64,000 nucleotides of DNA from Cytophagales bacterium Alg240-R148 (GCA_900537185.1 LS999826.1:1-64000); one strand, 5' to 3'. Counted from the first letter of the stretch, positions 38,163 to 46,922 are shown. Program-made: numbers and translations. Notes: generated by a model not told the origin, from the sequence alone.

Positions 38163-38525
38163 ATGGATATCTTAAATTTAGAGGGTACTGAAGACACTCC
38201 TAAGATAATATTAGACAAGGGAAATGGAATTTATGAAATTTCTGGAAGGTCTCTTCCTGAAGATTCGGCAGAATTTTATCAACCTGTGCTAGATTGGATA
38301 GAAGATTATTCAGGTCAAGCCAACGATACAACTGATTTTGTTTTTAAACTAGAATATTTCAATACTGCATCTTCAAAATTAATCTTAGATGTTCTGTCTG
38401 CTTTGGAAGAAATCGACGGAATGACAATTCTTTGGTATTTTCATGAAGACGACGAAGATATGGAAGAAGCTGGTGAAGAATTTTCTGAATTGGTTGAAAT
38501 TCCATTCGAATTTAAAACATATTAA
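38163..38525 (+). CDS. siaC: SiaC-type regulatory phosphoprotein (DUF1987)
   Basis: This 120-residue protein is the switch molecule of the Sia module. Family features are the N-terminal TPKIILDKGNGIYEISGRSL and the central KLEYFNTASSKLILDVL. Thr68, in the motif YFNTASSK, falls at the number I recall for the phosphorylated Thr of Pseudomonas SiaC. In that system only one phospho-state engages the diguanylate cyclase SiaD. No GGDEF gene is in this window. The next gene encodes a TerB-ABC transporter, which is a candidate partner. Confidence 0.9.
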   Translation: MDILNLEGTEDTPKIILDKGNGIYEISGRSLPEDSAEFYQPVLDWIEDYSGQANDTTDFVFKLEYFNTASSKLILDVLSALEEIDGMTILWYFHEDDEDMEEAGEEFSELVEIPFEFKTY

Positions 38526-38548
38526 TTTTTTTTATTTTCTGCTAATAT

Positions 38549-41500
38549 ATGAGTGAGGAAATACTTAAAGCTTTAACCCAACTTTTTGCCATTATTACCA
38601 AGCAAGATGGGGGGGTGACTGAAAAGGAACGCCAATTTGTAATCGGTTTTTTTAAAAAGGAACTTGACCAAGATTCTGTAAAAGAATACGTGGATCTTTA
38701 CGACAAGTTCGCTGGTTACAAAAAGGAATCTGATAAAGAGTCCGAAAAAAGTGACGCAGAAAAAAGCGAAGAGAAACCCAAACGAAAAAGGAAACTGACC
38801 TCTGTAAGGGACTCTGTTAAAACGCTTGGTATTGGTAAGAAAATAAATAAAACCCTTACTCAAAAACAAAAGGTAGTCGTAATTGTGAAAATTTTGGAGC
38901 TTGTGGGTTCCGATAAGAATTTCACACCCCAGAGAATGGAGATCATTGATACGATTTCCAAAGTTTTTAATATAGGCGATTACGAATATAAATTAATTGA
39001 GAATTTTGTTTTAAAGGAGTTGTTAGATGAACTTCAATTTGATGACATCTTAATAGCAAACAATTCTGAACAAGAAATACGCAAGGTTCTTGAAAAAGAA
39101 GAAGAGGAGGCAGAAACACCGGAACAGGCCAACCATCTAAATGCCAATATAGAAGGTAATTTGGTTTTTATGCGCGTTAAAAGTGTGGACATGTATTTTG
39201 TTAAATACATGGGGCACGATGAAAATGTGCTGAATGGCTTCATCATGATTCCAGATAGAGTCTATCTTTTTTCACAAGGATCTACTATAAAAACAGTTGC
39301 TGGCGATGCCATGTATTACAGTGACTTGGTTGCACATTTTCTGCATGATCTGAAAGTAACTAAACTGTCTTTTAATGCGGAAAACATAGAATTCACCTTC
39401 CCCAACGGTGCGATTGGTTTGCGCGATGTTTCCATTTATGAAGGCCCTGGGAAACTCATTGGCATTATGGGAGCAAGTGGTGCTGGTAAAACAACATTAT
39501 TGAATGTTCTCGCCGGGATAGAAACACCATCTAAGGGGAAAATTTTGATAAATGGTTTGGACCTCAATGCCGAAGCGGATAAACTGCAGGGGGTAATAGG
39601 TTACGTTGCTCAAGATGATTTGCTCATCGAAGAGTTGACCGTATATCAAAACTTATACTACAATGCAAAACTTTGTTTTGCAAATTTGACTGAAGAGGAG
39701 TTAGATGCTAGGGTAATGGAGGTGCTTACTGCGCTAGGATTGGATCAAAGAAGAGATCTTAGAGTAGGAAGTGTACTGGATAAAACGATTAGTGGTGGTC
39801 AAAGAAAACGGCTTAATATCGCATTAGAACTTATCCGAGAACCAGCAGTGATGTTTGTGGATGAACCTACTTCCGGTTTGTCTTCAAGAGATTCAGAAAA
39901 CGTGATAGACCTTTTAAAGGAATTGTCCTTAAAAGGGAAATTGATTTTTGTGGTTATTCACCAGCCATCATCAGACATTTATAAAATGTTTGATAAAATG
40001 TATATGATGGATACCGGTGGGTTTCCAATATTTTATGGAAATCCAGTGGAAGCTGTCACTTACTTTAAGCAATTAACCAACCAAATTGATAGCCAAAGGG
40101 GGCAATGTGAAACCTGCGGTAATGTTAACCCTGAGCAAATATTTAATATTGTTGAAGCCAAGGTGGTGGACGAATACGGCCAGGAAACGAATAAGAGAAA
40201 GGTTACTCCACCACAATGGAATGAGCATTACATCGACAAATTCAAGCTTGTTAAAGTAGAAGATGTTGAAGAGGCACCACCCAATTCTTTGCACATTCCT
40301 TCCAAGTTGAAACAAACGGTAATTTTTACCATAAGAGATACAATATCCAAGTTAAGCAATAAACAGTATTTATTAATTAATTTGTTAGAAGCCCCTTTGT
40401 TGGCTTTTTTATTGGCGTTTATTATTAAGTATAAAAATTCACCAGATAAATCGGAATACTTTTATCGGTTCAATGAAAACATACCAGCCTTCATGCTGAT
40501 GAGTATTATTGTAGCCTTGTTTATGGGGCTAACAGTAAGTGCCGAAGAAATTATTCGAGACAGAAAAATATTAAAACGAGAATCGTTTTTGAACTTGAGC
40601 TGGAACAGTTATTTGGTCTCCAAATTGCTAATTCTTTTTGCTATGTCAGCAATTCAAACCTTGTCGTTTGTATTGATAGGAAATATAATTCTTGAAATTC
40701 AAGGCATGACCTTCAGCTTTTGGTTTGTGTTGTTCACGATTTCTTGTATGTCCAATGTATTGGGCTTGAATGTGTCTTCTGCCTTTAATTCAGCCGTAAC
40801 GGTTTATATCATTATACCGCTGTTGTTAATACCACAGATGATCTTGAGTGGGTTGTTGTTTAATTTTGATAAATTAAATGAACTCATAGGAACCAAGGGC
40901 AAAGTACCATTGGTAGCAGATATGATGGCTTCAAGATGGGCCTATGAAGCCCTAGCCGTTGATCAGTATATGAACAATGAGTTCGAAAAGAAATATTACT
41001 TGCTGGAAAAGGTAGAAAAGGAATCTGATTTCAAATCGGCTTATTTGATAAATGAGCTTCGAAACAAAGCATCTTTCATTCTCGAAAATTATAAATCGGA
41101 TTCGAGCGAATTGATAAAACAAGTAGAAAATGACTTGTTGGTAATACAAAATGAGTTGAGAGAGGAAAAGCAAATTGCAGGCAAAGTGGAGCAAGCAGAA
41201 TCGCTTGGGCAACTTTCTTTGAGTACCTTCGATGCGGCTACGCATAAAGCGCTTTTGGCGTATTTGGAAAACCTTGAAACCCATTACCAAACCCGTTACA
41301 ACAAAGCTGTTCAAAGAAAAGAACAAACAATTTCATTAAATGAAATGAAGGAAGGTGAGGAGAATTACAATACCATGAAGGACCTTTATTTCAATGAGAG
41401 TCTCGCAGAACTTGTAAGAAATATTGCGGTGAAAGAGCGTATAATTGAGCAAAATGGGCAATTATTCCAACAGTTAGAGTCGGTTTACAACAACGGTAAA

Positions 41501-41698
41501 ATACCGAAACATGCAATGGATTATAGGACGCACTTCTTTGCGCCTAAAAAATTCATATTTAATACGTATATTGATACTTATAATTTTAACATGATGGCCA
41601 TATGGGCCATGACACTGGTGTTGTATTTGACTTTGTATTTTGAAGTATTGAGAAAAGTACTTCGATTGTTGAGCAAGATAAAGCTGGGTAAATCATAA
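38549..41698 (+). CDS. ABCG-like ATP-binding/permease protein with TerB-like N-terminal domain
   Basis: This 1049-residue fusion places a helical TerB-like domain (about 1-165, with a Lys/Glu-rich linker near 55-75) in front of an ABC ATPase. The Walker A motif is GASGAGKTT (about 307), the signature ISGGQRKRLN (about 414) and Walker B VMFVDEPTSG (about 434), so it should hydrolyse ATP. A CETCGN Cys pair (near 520) lies between the ATPase and the permease. The membrane domain (about 605-780 and 1012-1035) is split by about 220 residues rich in charged coiled-coil helix. The order resembles an ABCG half transporter. The cargo is unknown. It starts 24 bases after siaC, so it is likely to be output or target of the Sia switch. 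Confidence 0.87.
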   Translation: MSEEILKALTQLFAIITKQDGGVTEKERQFVIGFFKKELDQDSVKEYVDLYDKFAGYKKESDKESEKSDAEKSEEKPKRKRKLTSVRDSVKTLGIGKKINKTLTQKQKVVVIVKILELVGSDKNFTPQRMEIIDTISKVFNIGDYEYKLIENFVLKELLDELQFDDILIANNSEQEIRKVLEKEEEEAETPEQANHLNANIEGNLVFMRVKSVDMYFVKYMGHDENVLNGFIMIPDRVYLFSQGSTIKTVAGDAMYYSDLVAHFLHDLKVTKLSFNAENIEFTFPNGAIGLRDVSIYEGPGKLIGIMGASGAGKTTLLNVLAGIETPSKGKILINGLDLNAEADKLQGVIGYVAQDDLLIEELTVYQNLYYNAKLCFANLTEEELDARVMEVLTALGLDQRRDLRVGSVLDKTISGGQRKRLNIALELIREPAVMFVDEPTSGLSSRDSENVIDLLKELSLKGKLIFVVIHQPSSDIYKMFDKMYMMDTGGFPIFYGNPVEAVTYFKQLTNQIDSQRGQCETCGNVNPEQIFNIVEAKVVDEYGQETNKRKVTPPQWNEHYIDKFKLVKVEDVEEAPPNSLHIPSKLKQTVIFTIRDTISKLSNKQYLLINLLEAPLLAFLLAFIIKYKNSPDKSEYFYRFNENIPAFMLMSIIVALFMGLTVSAEEIIRDRKILKRESFLNLSWNSYLVSKLLILFAMSAIQTLSFVLIGNIILEIQGMTFSFWFVLFTISCMSNVLGLNVSSAFNSAVTVYIIIPLLLIPQMILSGLLFNFDKLNELIGTKGKVPLVADMMASRWAYEALAVDQYMNNEFEKKYYLLEKVEKESDFKSAYLINELRNKASFILENYKSDSSELIKQVENDLLVIQNELREEKQIAGKVEQAESLGQLSLSTFDAATHKALLAYLENLETHYQTRYNKAVQRKEQTISLNEMKEGEENYNTMKDLYFNESLAELVRNIAVKERIIEQNGQLFQQLESVYNNGKIPKHAMDYRTHFFAPKKFIFNTYIDTYNFNMMAIWAMTLVLYLTLYFEVLRKVLRLLSKIKLGKS

Positions 41699-41790
41699 TG
41701 TAGTATAGTGTTGTTAATGTCGCCAGTTTAAAATTATATTTGCATTACATAAATGAATTTTTAATTTTGTTAATAAACAAGTTGACCTTT

Positions 41791-42693
41791 ATGAAGATTT
41801 TAAGGATACTTCCATTAATATTATTAATTGCGGCCTGTGGGACTGAAAATAAAAAGTCTGAGGAAGAGGCCTTTATAGAGAGTTTGGATTCTGTGGAGAA
41901 TACTGGGCCATCCATAGACGAAAATGTCATTGGAGAAATTATTCAACAAGTACCATCTCCTTTAGAGATTTCGGTACTACTTAAGCAATCCGGGACTAAA
42001 TACGATAAGTCTTTGTTGAATTCTACAGACAATATTTCCAATTATAATAGCAACTTTAAAAAGGCTGTTAATTTAGGGATATATGGAACCGACCTAGGGT
42101 ATACCAATATCTACGAAAAAAACCAAGATGGTTTGGACTATATGTCTGGGATTAAAACTCTAGCGGATGGCTTGAACATTGGTCAGTTTTTTGAATTAGA
42201 AACAATTGCCAAATTAGCAACCAATAGCAAAAATTTGGATAGTTTACTTTTAATCACCACGCAGAACTTCAACAGCATCAACCAATACCTACAAGAGCAA
42301 TCTAGATCGCACTTGAGTATTTTGCTGCTTACAGGTGGGTGGATTGAAGCCATGCATATTACTTGTCAAGTTTCGGCCAAAGACCCTACCAACATTGAAT
42401 TGCAGGAAAAGATTGGTGAACAAAAAATCATTTTAGAGAATATTCGATTGTTAATTTCCTTCTATAAGGACAGTGATCCAAAAATGGCAGAGTTATTGTC
42501 AGAGATAGAAAAACTTGAGAAAGTCTTCAATGAAGTTGAGATAACACAGACTTATAAAGAGTCTACGTTTGAAATCGTTGATGGTGTAATGATGATCAAA
42601 GATAATAGCGAAAGCCATATCGAGATTACAAGCGAGAATGTTGAAAACATTATGCGCGTTACAAGTGAGGTTAGAACGAAATTAATTAATTAG
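41791..42693 (+). CDS. Uncharacterised lipoprotein of the Sia/ABC block
   Basis: This 300-residue protein begins with a lipoprotein signal, ILLIAACGTE, with Cys at about residue 15. I chose the ATG at 41791, as an earlier in-frame ATG at 41740 would bury the signal behind 17 residues. The mature part is mainly alpha-helical and acidic, with a low-complexity KKSEEEAF start and heptad-like stretches near 200-260. I recognise no family. It follows the TerB-ABC gene by 92 bases on the same strand and could be an outer- or inner-membrane partner of that transporter. Confidence 0.75.
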   Translation: MKILRILPLILLIAACGTENKKSEEEAFIESLDSVENTGPSIDENVIGEIIQQVPSPLEISVLLKQSGTKYDKSLLNSTDNISNYNSNFKKAVNLGIYGTDLGYTNIYEKNQDGLDYMSGIKTLADGLNIGQFFELETIAKLATNSKNLDSLLLITTQNFNSINQYLQEQSRSHLSILLLTGGWIEAMHITCQVSAKDPTNIELQEKIGEQKIILENIRLLISFYKDSDPKMAELLSEIEKLEKVFNEVEITQTYKESTFEIVDGVMMIKDNSESHIEITSENVENIMRVTSEVRTKLIN

Positions 42694-42720
42694 AAAATTA
42701 GAGAAAGAAATTATTAGCTT

Positions 42721-43155
42721 ATGAAAAAGATCAAATATATAGCTGTTTTTATAATGTTTTTTGGATTAGTTGGAATGGACAAGGGGGTAGCGCAATGTAA
42801 TCCTCAAGCCTATACCGATGCCTGTATCCCGAAATTGGCCAATGGTTTTAATTTCCTTAAGAGTTATAAGATCGACGGAGATGGTGGTGCTAAAAGCAAA
42901 GTGGAATACTCTTATGTTTTCACAAAGGGTACGCAATACATGATCAATATTTGTGCTGAAGGAAGCAGCACGGATGGAATTATTGTCACACTATATGATT
43001 CTAGCCGAAAAGCAATTATTTCTAGCAAAGTAAATGGGCAGTACATTTCAGCTATTGCGTATGCCTGTAATACAACTGGAATTTATTATATTAGGTATAC
43101 TTTCGACAATGCCACTAAGTTTTGTGGAGGAAGTGCTTTAGGTTTCAAACGATAA
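42721..43155 (+). CDS. Small secreted beta-sandwich-like protein
   Basis: This 144-residue protein has a signal peptide (about 1-25, ending GVAQ) and a Cys-containing mature part of about 120 residues. The sequence YVFTKGTQYMINICAEG, the repeated small polar turns and GIYYIRYTF suggest a PPC- or jelly-roll-like beta sandwich. This is a fold guess only. It follows the lipoprotein gene by 27 bases and ends just before a strong terminator, so it is probably the last gene of the signalling transcript. Confidence 0.72.
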   Translation: MKKIKYIAVFIMFFGLVGMDKGVAQCNPQAYTDACIPKLANGFNFLKSYKIDGDGGAKSKVEYSYVFTKGTQYMINICAEGSSTDGIIVTLYDSSRKAIISSKVNGQYISAIAYACNTTGIYYIRYTFDNATKFCGGSALGFKR

Positions 43156-43174
43156 AACAAACTTCAATTATATT

Positions 43175-43208
43175 AAAAAAGCTGTGCGCCACGTACAGCT
43201 TTTTTTTT
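43175..43208 (+). terminator. Strong terminator ending the signalling block
   Basis: GCTGTGCG pairs with CGTACAGC (one G-U) around CCA, preceded by six A and followed by nine T. It separates the Sia/ABC block from rarA. Confidence 0.93.
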
Positions 43209-43224
43209 GTTTAAAATTAATTCG

Positions 43225-44490
43225 ATGTTCGAAAACAATCAACCACTAGCAGAAAGAATTAGGCCGTCGAGTTTGGGTGATATTATTGGGCAAGAACACC
43301 TGACCGGCAAAGACAAGCCTCTTTATAAAATGATTACCACAGGAAGGATTCCTTCTATGATCTTTTGGGGCCCTCCTGGGGTTGGGAAGACCACTTTGGC
43401 AAATGTTATTGCCAATGAAGTAAAACGCCCTTTTTTTACTTTAAGTGCTATTAGTGCTGGTGTGAAAGACGTTAGAGAGGTGATAGCCAAGGCCAAGTTT
43501 CAGCAAAATGTAATTCTTTTCATAGATGAGATCCACCGTTTTAACAAAGGGCAGCAAGACGCGCTTCTAGGAGCCGTAGAAAAGGGTGTCATAACACTTA
43601 TTGGCGCAACAACCGAGAATCCTTCTTTTGAAGTAAACAATGCACTGTTGTCGAGGTGCCAGGTGTATATTCTTAAAAAGTTGGAAGAAGGTGCTCTAAA
43701 AAAAATGATTGCGCGTGCGCAGGATATGAATAAGGGCACAGCGGAATTCCAAGTGAAAGTTTTGGAGTGGTCCGCCTTACTGAAACTTTCAGGAGGAGAC
43801 GGAAGAAAACTGATTAACTTATTTGAAATATTAATCCAAAACCTGGATGGAAGGAAGGAAATGGACGATGCTTTTGTTCAGAAGGTCTTGGATAAAAAAA
43901 TGTTGTTGTACGATAAGGCTGGAGACCAACATTATGATATTATTTCTGCATTTATAAAATCAATTAGAGGGAGCGACCCCAATGCTGCCGTGTACTACTT
44001 GGCAAGAATGATTGAAAGTGGGGAAGACCTTAAATTTATAGCTAGAAGGCTTGTAATTGCAGCGTCTGAGGATATTGGCAACGCCAACCCAACTGCGTTG
44101 GTAATTGCAACCAATTGTTTCCAGGCCGTTAATTTAATTGGATACCCAGAATCAAGAATTATTTTGTCGCAATGTGTTACTTATTTAGCAAGTAGCCCTA
44201 AAAGCAATGCGAGTTACATGGCCATTAACAAAGCCCAGCACGTGGTCAGAGAAACCGGTGATTTATCCATTCCAATGCATTTAAGAAATGCTCCAACGGA
44301 ACTTATGAAAAATGAAGGGTATGGCAAGGGGTATCAATATGCCCATGACTATGAAGGAGGTTTTGTACAGCAGGAATACATGCCAGACGAGTTAAAGGGG
44401 CACGTAATGTACAAACCAGGTAATAATCCGCGAGAAAATGAGATGAAAAATCGACTCCAAAAGATTTGGAAAAAAAAGTATGGGTATTAA
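43225..44490 (+). CDS. rarA: Replication-associated recombination ATPase RarA (MgsA)
   Basis: RarA is a AAA+ ATPase of the clamp-loader/RuvB group that acts at stalled replication forks with SSB and RecA. From the ATG at 43225 it is 421 residues. An in-frame ATG at 43207 lies inside the terminator T run and is rejected. The start [20 protein letters not shown] is typical of the family, followed by Walker [10 protein letters not shown], Walker [16 protein letters not shown] and sensor [11 protein letters not shown]. The C-terminal tetramerisation half has [17 protein letters not shown] and [12 protein letters not shown]. The last codons (KKKYGY) are part of the 201-bp repeat that follows, so the repeat array touches the gene end. 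Confidence 0.95.
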   Translation: MFENNQPLAERIRPSSLGDIIGQEHLTGKDKPLYKMITTGRIPSMIFWGPPGVGKTTLANVIANEVKRPFFTLSAISAGVKDVREVIAKAKFQQNVILFIDEIHRFNKGQQDALLGAVEKGVITLIGATTENPSFEVNNALLSRCQVYILKKLEEGALKKMIARAQDMNKGTAEFQVKVLEWSALLKLSGGDGRKLINLFEILIQNLDGRKEMDDAFVQKVLDKKMLLYDKAGDQHYDIISAFIKSIRGSDPNAAVYYLARMIESGEDLKFIARRLVIAASEDIGNANPTALVIATNCFQAVNLIGYPESRIILSQCVTYLASSPKSNASYMAINKAQHVVRETGDLSIPMHLRNAPTELMKNEGYGKGYQYAHDYEGGFVQQEYMPDELKGHVMYKPGNNPRENEMKNRLQKIWKKKYGY

Positions 44491-44555
44491 AAAACCCCAC
44501 TACTAATGAACCTGGTTCATGTGTGGGGCCTGTTTTCTAATAGTTTGGCTTTAAC
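44489..44555 (-). ncRNA. Candidate small RNA, array unit 1 (type 1)
   Basis: Read on the minus strand: a leader with AAAGCCAAACTATTAGAAAA, then the hairpin CCCCAC...GTGGGG (44495-44528) with the inner stem ATGAAC-CAG-GTTCAT, then six T. The promoter-like octamer CATCTTTA (44561-44568) is one base worse than in units 2 and 3. It can also form a weaker terminator for rarA on the plus strand. Whether it is an RNA gene or only a terminator is not known. Confidence 0.5.
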
Positions 44556-44689
44556 TATTTTAAAGATGGTGTTTTATTAATGTAATAAATAGTCTTTTCC
44601 TTTGGATTAAATTTATTGGAGTCGAATTGCAGATGTGCTGGATAACTGGTTGTTGTAAGGATTTGGTTTTGTTGTAGAAAAAAGGCATA

Positions 44690-44756
44690 AAAAAACCCCA
44701 CTACTAATGAACCTGGTTCATGTGTGGGGCCTGTTTTCTAATAGTTTGGCTTTAAC
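44690..44756 (-). ncRNA. Candidate small RNA, array unit 2 (type 1)
   Basis: This is a copy of unit 1, 201 bases downstream, with hairpin at 44696-44729 and a T run on the minus strand. The -7-like element CATCTTTG (44762-44769) matches 7 of 8 positions of TANNTTTG. A TTTA lies 17 bases further upstream. Predicted product about 65 nt. Confidence 0.5.
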
Positions 44757-44890
44757 TATTTCAAAGATGGTGTTTTATTAATGTAATAAATAGTCTTTTC
44801 CTTTGGATTAAATTTATTGGAGTCGAATTGCAGATGTGCTGGATAACTGGTTGTTGCAAAGGTTTGATTTTGTTGTAGAAAAAAGGCATA

Positions 44891-44957
44891 AAAAAACCCC
44901 ACTACTAATGAACCTGGTTCATGTGTGGGGCCTGTTTTCTAATAGTTTGGCTTTAAC
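44891..44957 (-). ncRNA. Candidate small RNA, array unit 3 (type 1)
   Basis: This is again 201 bases further on, with hairpin 44897-44930 and CATCTTTG at 44963-44970. Leader and hairpin are identical to unit 2. The few differences among units 1-3 lie outside the predicted RNA. Confidence 0.5.
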
Positions 44958-45097
44958 TATTTCAAAGATGGTGTTTTATTAATGTAATAAATAGTCTTTT
45001 CCTTTGGATTAAATTTGTTGGAGTCGAACTGCAGATGTGCTGGATAACTGGTTGTTGTAAGAGTTTGGTTTCGTGGTAGAAAAAAAAGTATGGGCAT

Positions 45098-45163
45098 AAA
45101 AAAACCCCACTACTAATGAACCTAGTTCATGTGTGGGGCCTGTTTTCTAATAGTTTGGCTTTA
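45098..45163 (-). ncRNA. Candidate small RNA, array unit 4 (type 1, different promoter region)
   Basis: The hairpin is at 45105-45138, 208 bases from unit 3. The sole change in the RNA body is in the inner loop (CAG to TAG), which leaves both stems intact. Beyond the leader the sequence is unrelated to units 1-3, so the conserved part stops almost exactly at the predicted RNA 5' end. Confidence 0.5.
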
Positions 45164-45293
45164 ACTATGATGTAAATATCATGTAAAAATATGGAAACCT
45201 AAAGTGCTGCTCTTTGAGCGACTTATAAGGGGGGTGAATTTCCTATTTGGCTGTTATTATGACTTTTATAGAACGAAACGCCTTGCTGGAAAT

Positions 45294-45355
45294 AAAAAAA
45301 CCCCATGAAAAACGAGTTTTTCATAGGGCTGTATTCTATTAGTTGGCTTATCTAA
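45294..45355 (-). ncRNA. Candidate small RNA, array unit 5 (type 2)
   Basis: On the minus strand the leader AAGCCAACTAATAGAATACA is followed by a different hairpin: CCCTATGAAAAA pairs over 12 bp with TTTTTCATGGGG around CTCG (45301-45328), then seven T. A perfect -7 octamer TATCTTTG (45362-45369) lies just upstream. Only the leader is shared with type 1. Confidence 0.55.
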
Positions 45356-45444
45356 TATTTTCAAAGATAATAAGAAATATGAATTCTTTAAGGATTTCTA
45401 ATTAATTTAATAAATGAAGTGGGATTTAGAACCAGAAGGCCTAT

Positions 45445-45513
45445 AAAAAAGAAAGCCCCGCAGTTCACAGCCGAAGCTGGTTGCGGGGTTGTATTCTATA
45501 GTTGGCTTTAATA
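45445..45513 (-). ncRNA. Candidate small RNA, array unit 6 (type 3)
   Basis: On the minus strand AAAGCCAACTATAGAATACA leads into a third hairpin (45456-45488). CCCCGCA pairs with TGCGGGG, and inside it CAGC-TTCG-GCTG carries a stable UUCG tetraloop. CTTTC and a T run follow. The upstream promoter match is weak (TATATTGC). Confidence 0.5.
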
Positions 45514-45588
45514 CAAGCAATATAATACTAAAATTTAAGAGCAACAAGATAAATCCTCCTTATTTTGCTGTGCATCTGAATTCTGTGT

Positions 45589-46812
45589 TTATTGATTTTT
45601 TAAGAATTGTTGGTCTAAAGTCAATTCCTTTTCTAAGTCGAAGATTATTTTCTTATCCAAAGGAGTTTCTTTAATAATATTATAATTTTTCCAAAACACT
45701 TCGTTGTAAGGCTTGTCTTGGAACTGTAACCCGAATTTCCTCATTTTTTCAGTCCCCTTAATTCTAACTTCAGGCTTGTTTACTATGTTGTTAATTAAAA
45801 GTAATTGAGTAAGTTCTGAGGTAGATTCAACTTTACTTGAATTTCTGTATGACCAATAGCTTTTGTAATTGGAGGTAATGAGGCTTAGGTAGTAGTTGTT
45901 ATCGAATTTCTTAAAATACAAACTCAACTTAAGCTGAGCGGAGTGTTCGGATAGCTTATTAACTTTAATGTTGTTGACTATAGATTGATTCAAATTGATT
46001 TTCATAATGGCATAGTCAAAGGTGTTAATATAAAATTGGTAGTTTTCGTTTTCGTTCTTTACGTCGATTATGAAAACTTTTTTGTCGTTGAAATAGGATG
46101 TTTCCAACCTTTGTATGTTGGATTGGGCATTAATAAACCCAAAGTTTTTATAGCGTACTATGTTGCGCAAAAGAATGTCCTCTAATAGGTTTTTTTGGTT
46201 GAAGTAGTCTTTGGAGTAAAAATTATAGCCCAAACTTTTACGGACTTCTAGAAGTTTCACTTTTTCATGAAGTCTTTTTTTGTTTTTGGGGTTGTCATAC
46301 CCTTTGTCGTAAATGTTTAGCGCTGCCTCAAGAAGCGATACATATTGTCCGTTTACTTTTTTATAATCCCTATAAAAGCCTTCCAACATATACGGGGAAT
46401 TGGCATAATTAAATTCAATTTTGTTGAATGCAATGTTAAGTATGTCCAGCCCGCTTAAACTGTCAGAAATTAATACTTCTTCCAATACTTTTGGGCTAGC
46501 TTCCAGCTCGAAAATAAAGGGGGTTGTGGTATTGGACGTCAATTGAATGATAGGGACCTTGTAGTTTTTATACCCTAGCATCGAAATTACCAAAACTTCA
46601 TTGGATTGAAAATTTTGAATATGCAGATCAAACTCGCCCTTTAAGTTGGTAACTGTCCCAACCGGACTTTGTGATAGGCCAATTGAAGCAAAAGGGAGCC
46701 CTTCTTTTGTTTTGGCATCTATTATTTTACCTGATATAATAATTCTATCTTGCGCATAGTTAAAGGTGGTTGCAAAACAGAACAATAGTATAGTGGCTAA
46801 TAACTTCGACAT
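45589..46812 (-). CDS. CarboxypepD_reg-like domain protein of unknown function
   Basis: This 407-residue secreted or outer-membrane-associated protein has a signal peptide (1-20, ending NYAQ). It also has a CarboxypepD_reg-like beta-sandwich (about 24-110) with ISGKIIDAKTKEGLPFASIG and GTVTNLKGEFDLHI, as in SusC-type receptors. The remaining 300 residues contain no plug or barrel motif; they resemble the DUF5686-like or related envelope proteins of Bacteroidota but are shorter. It is monocistronic and divergent from the LytS gene, with the sRNA-like array downstream of its stop. Confidence 0.8.
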   Translation of the reverse strand: MSKLLATILLFCFATTFNYAQDRIIISGKIIDAKTKEGLPFASIGLSQSPVGTVTNLKGEFDLHIQNFQSNEVLVISMLGYKNYKVPIIQLTSNTTTPFIFELEASPKVLEEVLISDSLSGLDILNIAFNKIEFNYANSPYMLEGFYRDYKKVNGQYVSLLEAALNIYDKGYDNPKNKKRLHEKVKLLEVRKSLGYNFYSKDYFNQKNLLEDILLRNIVRYKNFGFINAQSNIQRLETSYFNDKKVFIIDVKNENENYQFYINTFDYAIMKINLNQSIVNNIKVNKLSEHSAQLKLSLYFKKFDNNYYLSLITSNYKSYWSYRNSSKVESTSELTQLLLINNIVNKPEVRIKGTEKMRKFGLQFQDKPYNEVFWKNYNIIKETPLDKKIIFDLEKELTLDQQFLKNQ

Positions 46813-46922
46813 ACAAAGGAGTTTTCAAAAATTGGGCATTAAAAATAAATTATTATTAATTTGAATTGTTAAGCAAATGCATCCAAGAATTACTTGTTAA
46901 AAATACTATAAAAATTGAGTTA

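Larger units (their letters stand above)
44473..45168. repeat. Tandem direct repeats of about 201 bp downstream of rarA
   Basis: Three near-identical copies have periods of exactly 201 and 201 bases, and a fourth, partial copy begins 208 bases further. The copies differ at only a handful of positions. The AAAAAAAAGTATGGG segment at the rarA 3' end recurs before copy 4 (45081-45093) and is shortened before copies 2 and 3, so duplication started inside or at the edge of rarA. No open reading frame, terminal inverted repeat or transposase is present. The remaining bases of 44491-45588 outside the units (about 45170-45293 and 45514-45588) show nothing I can name. Confidence 0.93.

Noticed and set aside
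43207-43224. Earlier start codon for rarA
   Set aside because: The ATG at 43207 lies within the T run and tail of the terminator, so it would not be in a stable transcript; the ATG at 43225 gives the normal family N terminus.
44473-45513. CRISPR array
   Set aside because: Repeats are 201 bp and nearly identical over their full length, without unique spacers, and no cas genes are near.
44473-45588. Insertion sequence or transposon remnant
   Set aside because: There is no transposase, no terminal inverted repeat and no flanking target duplication; the repeat edge lies in the rarA tail.
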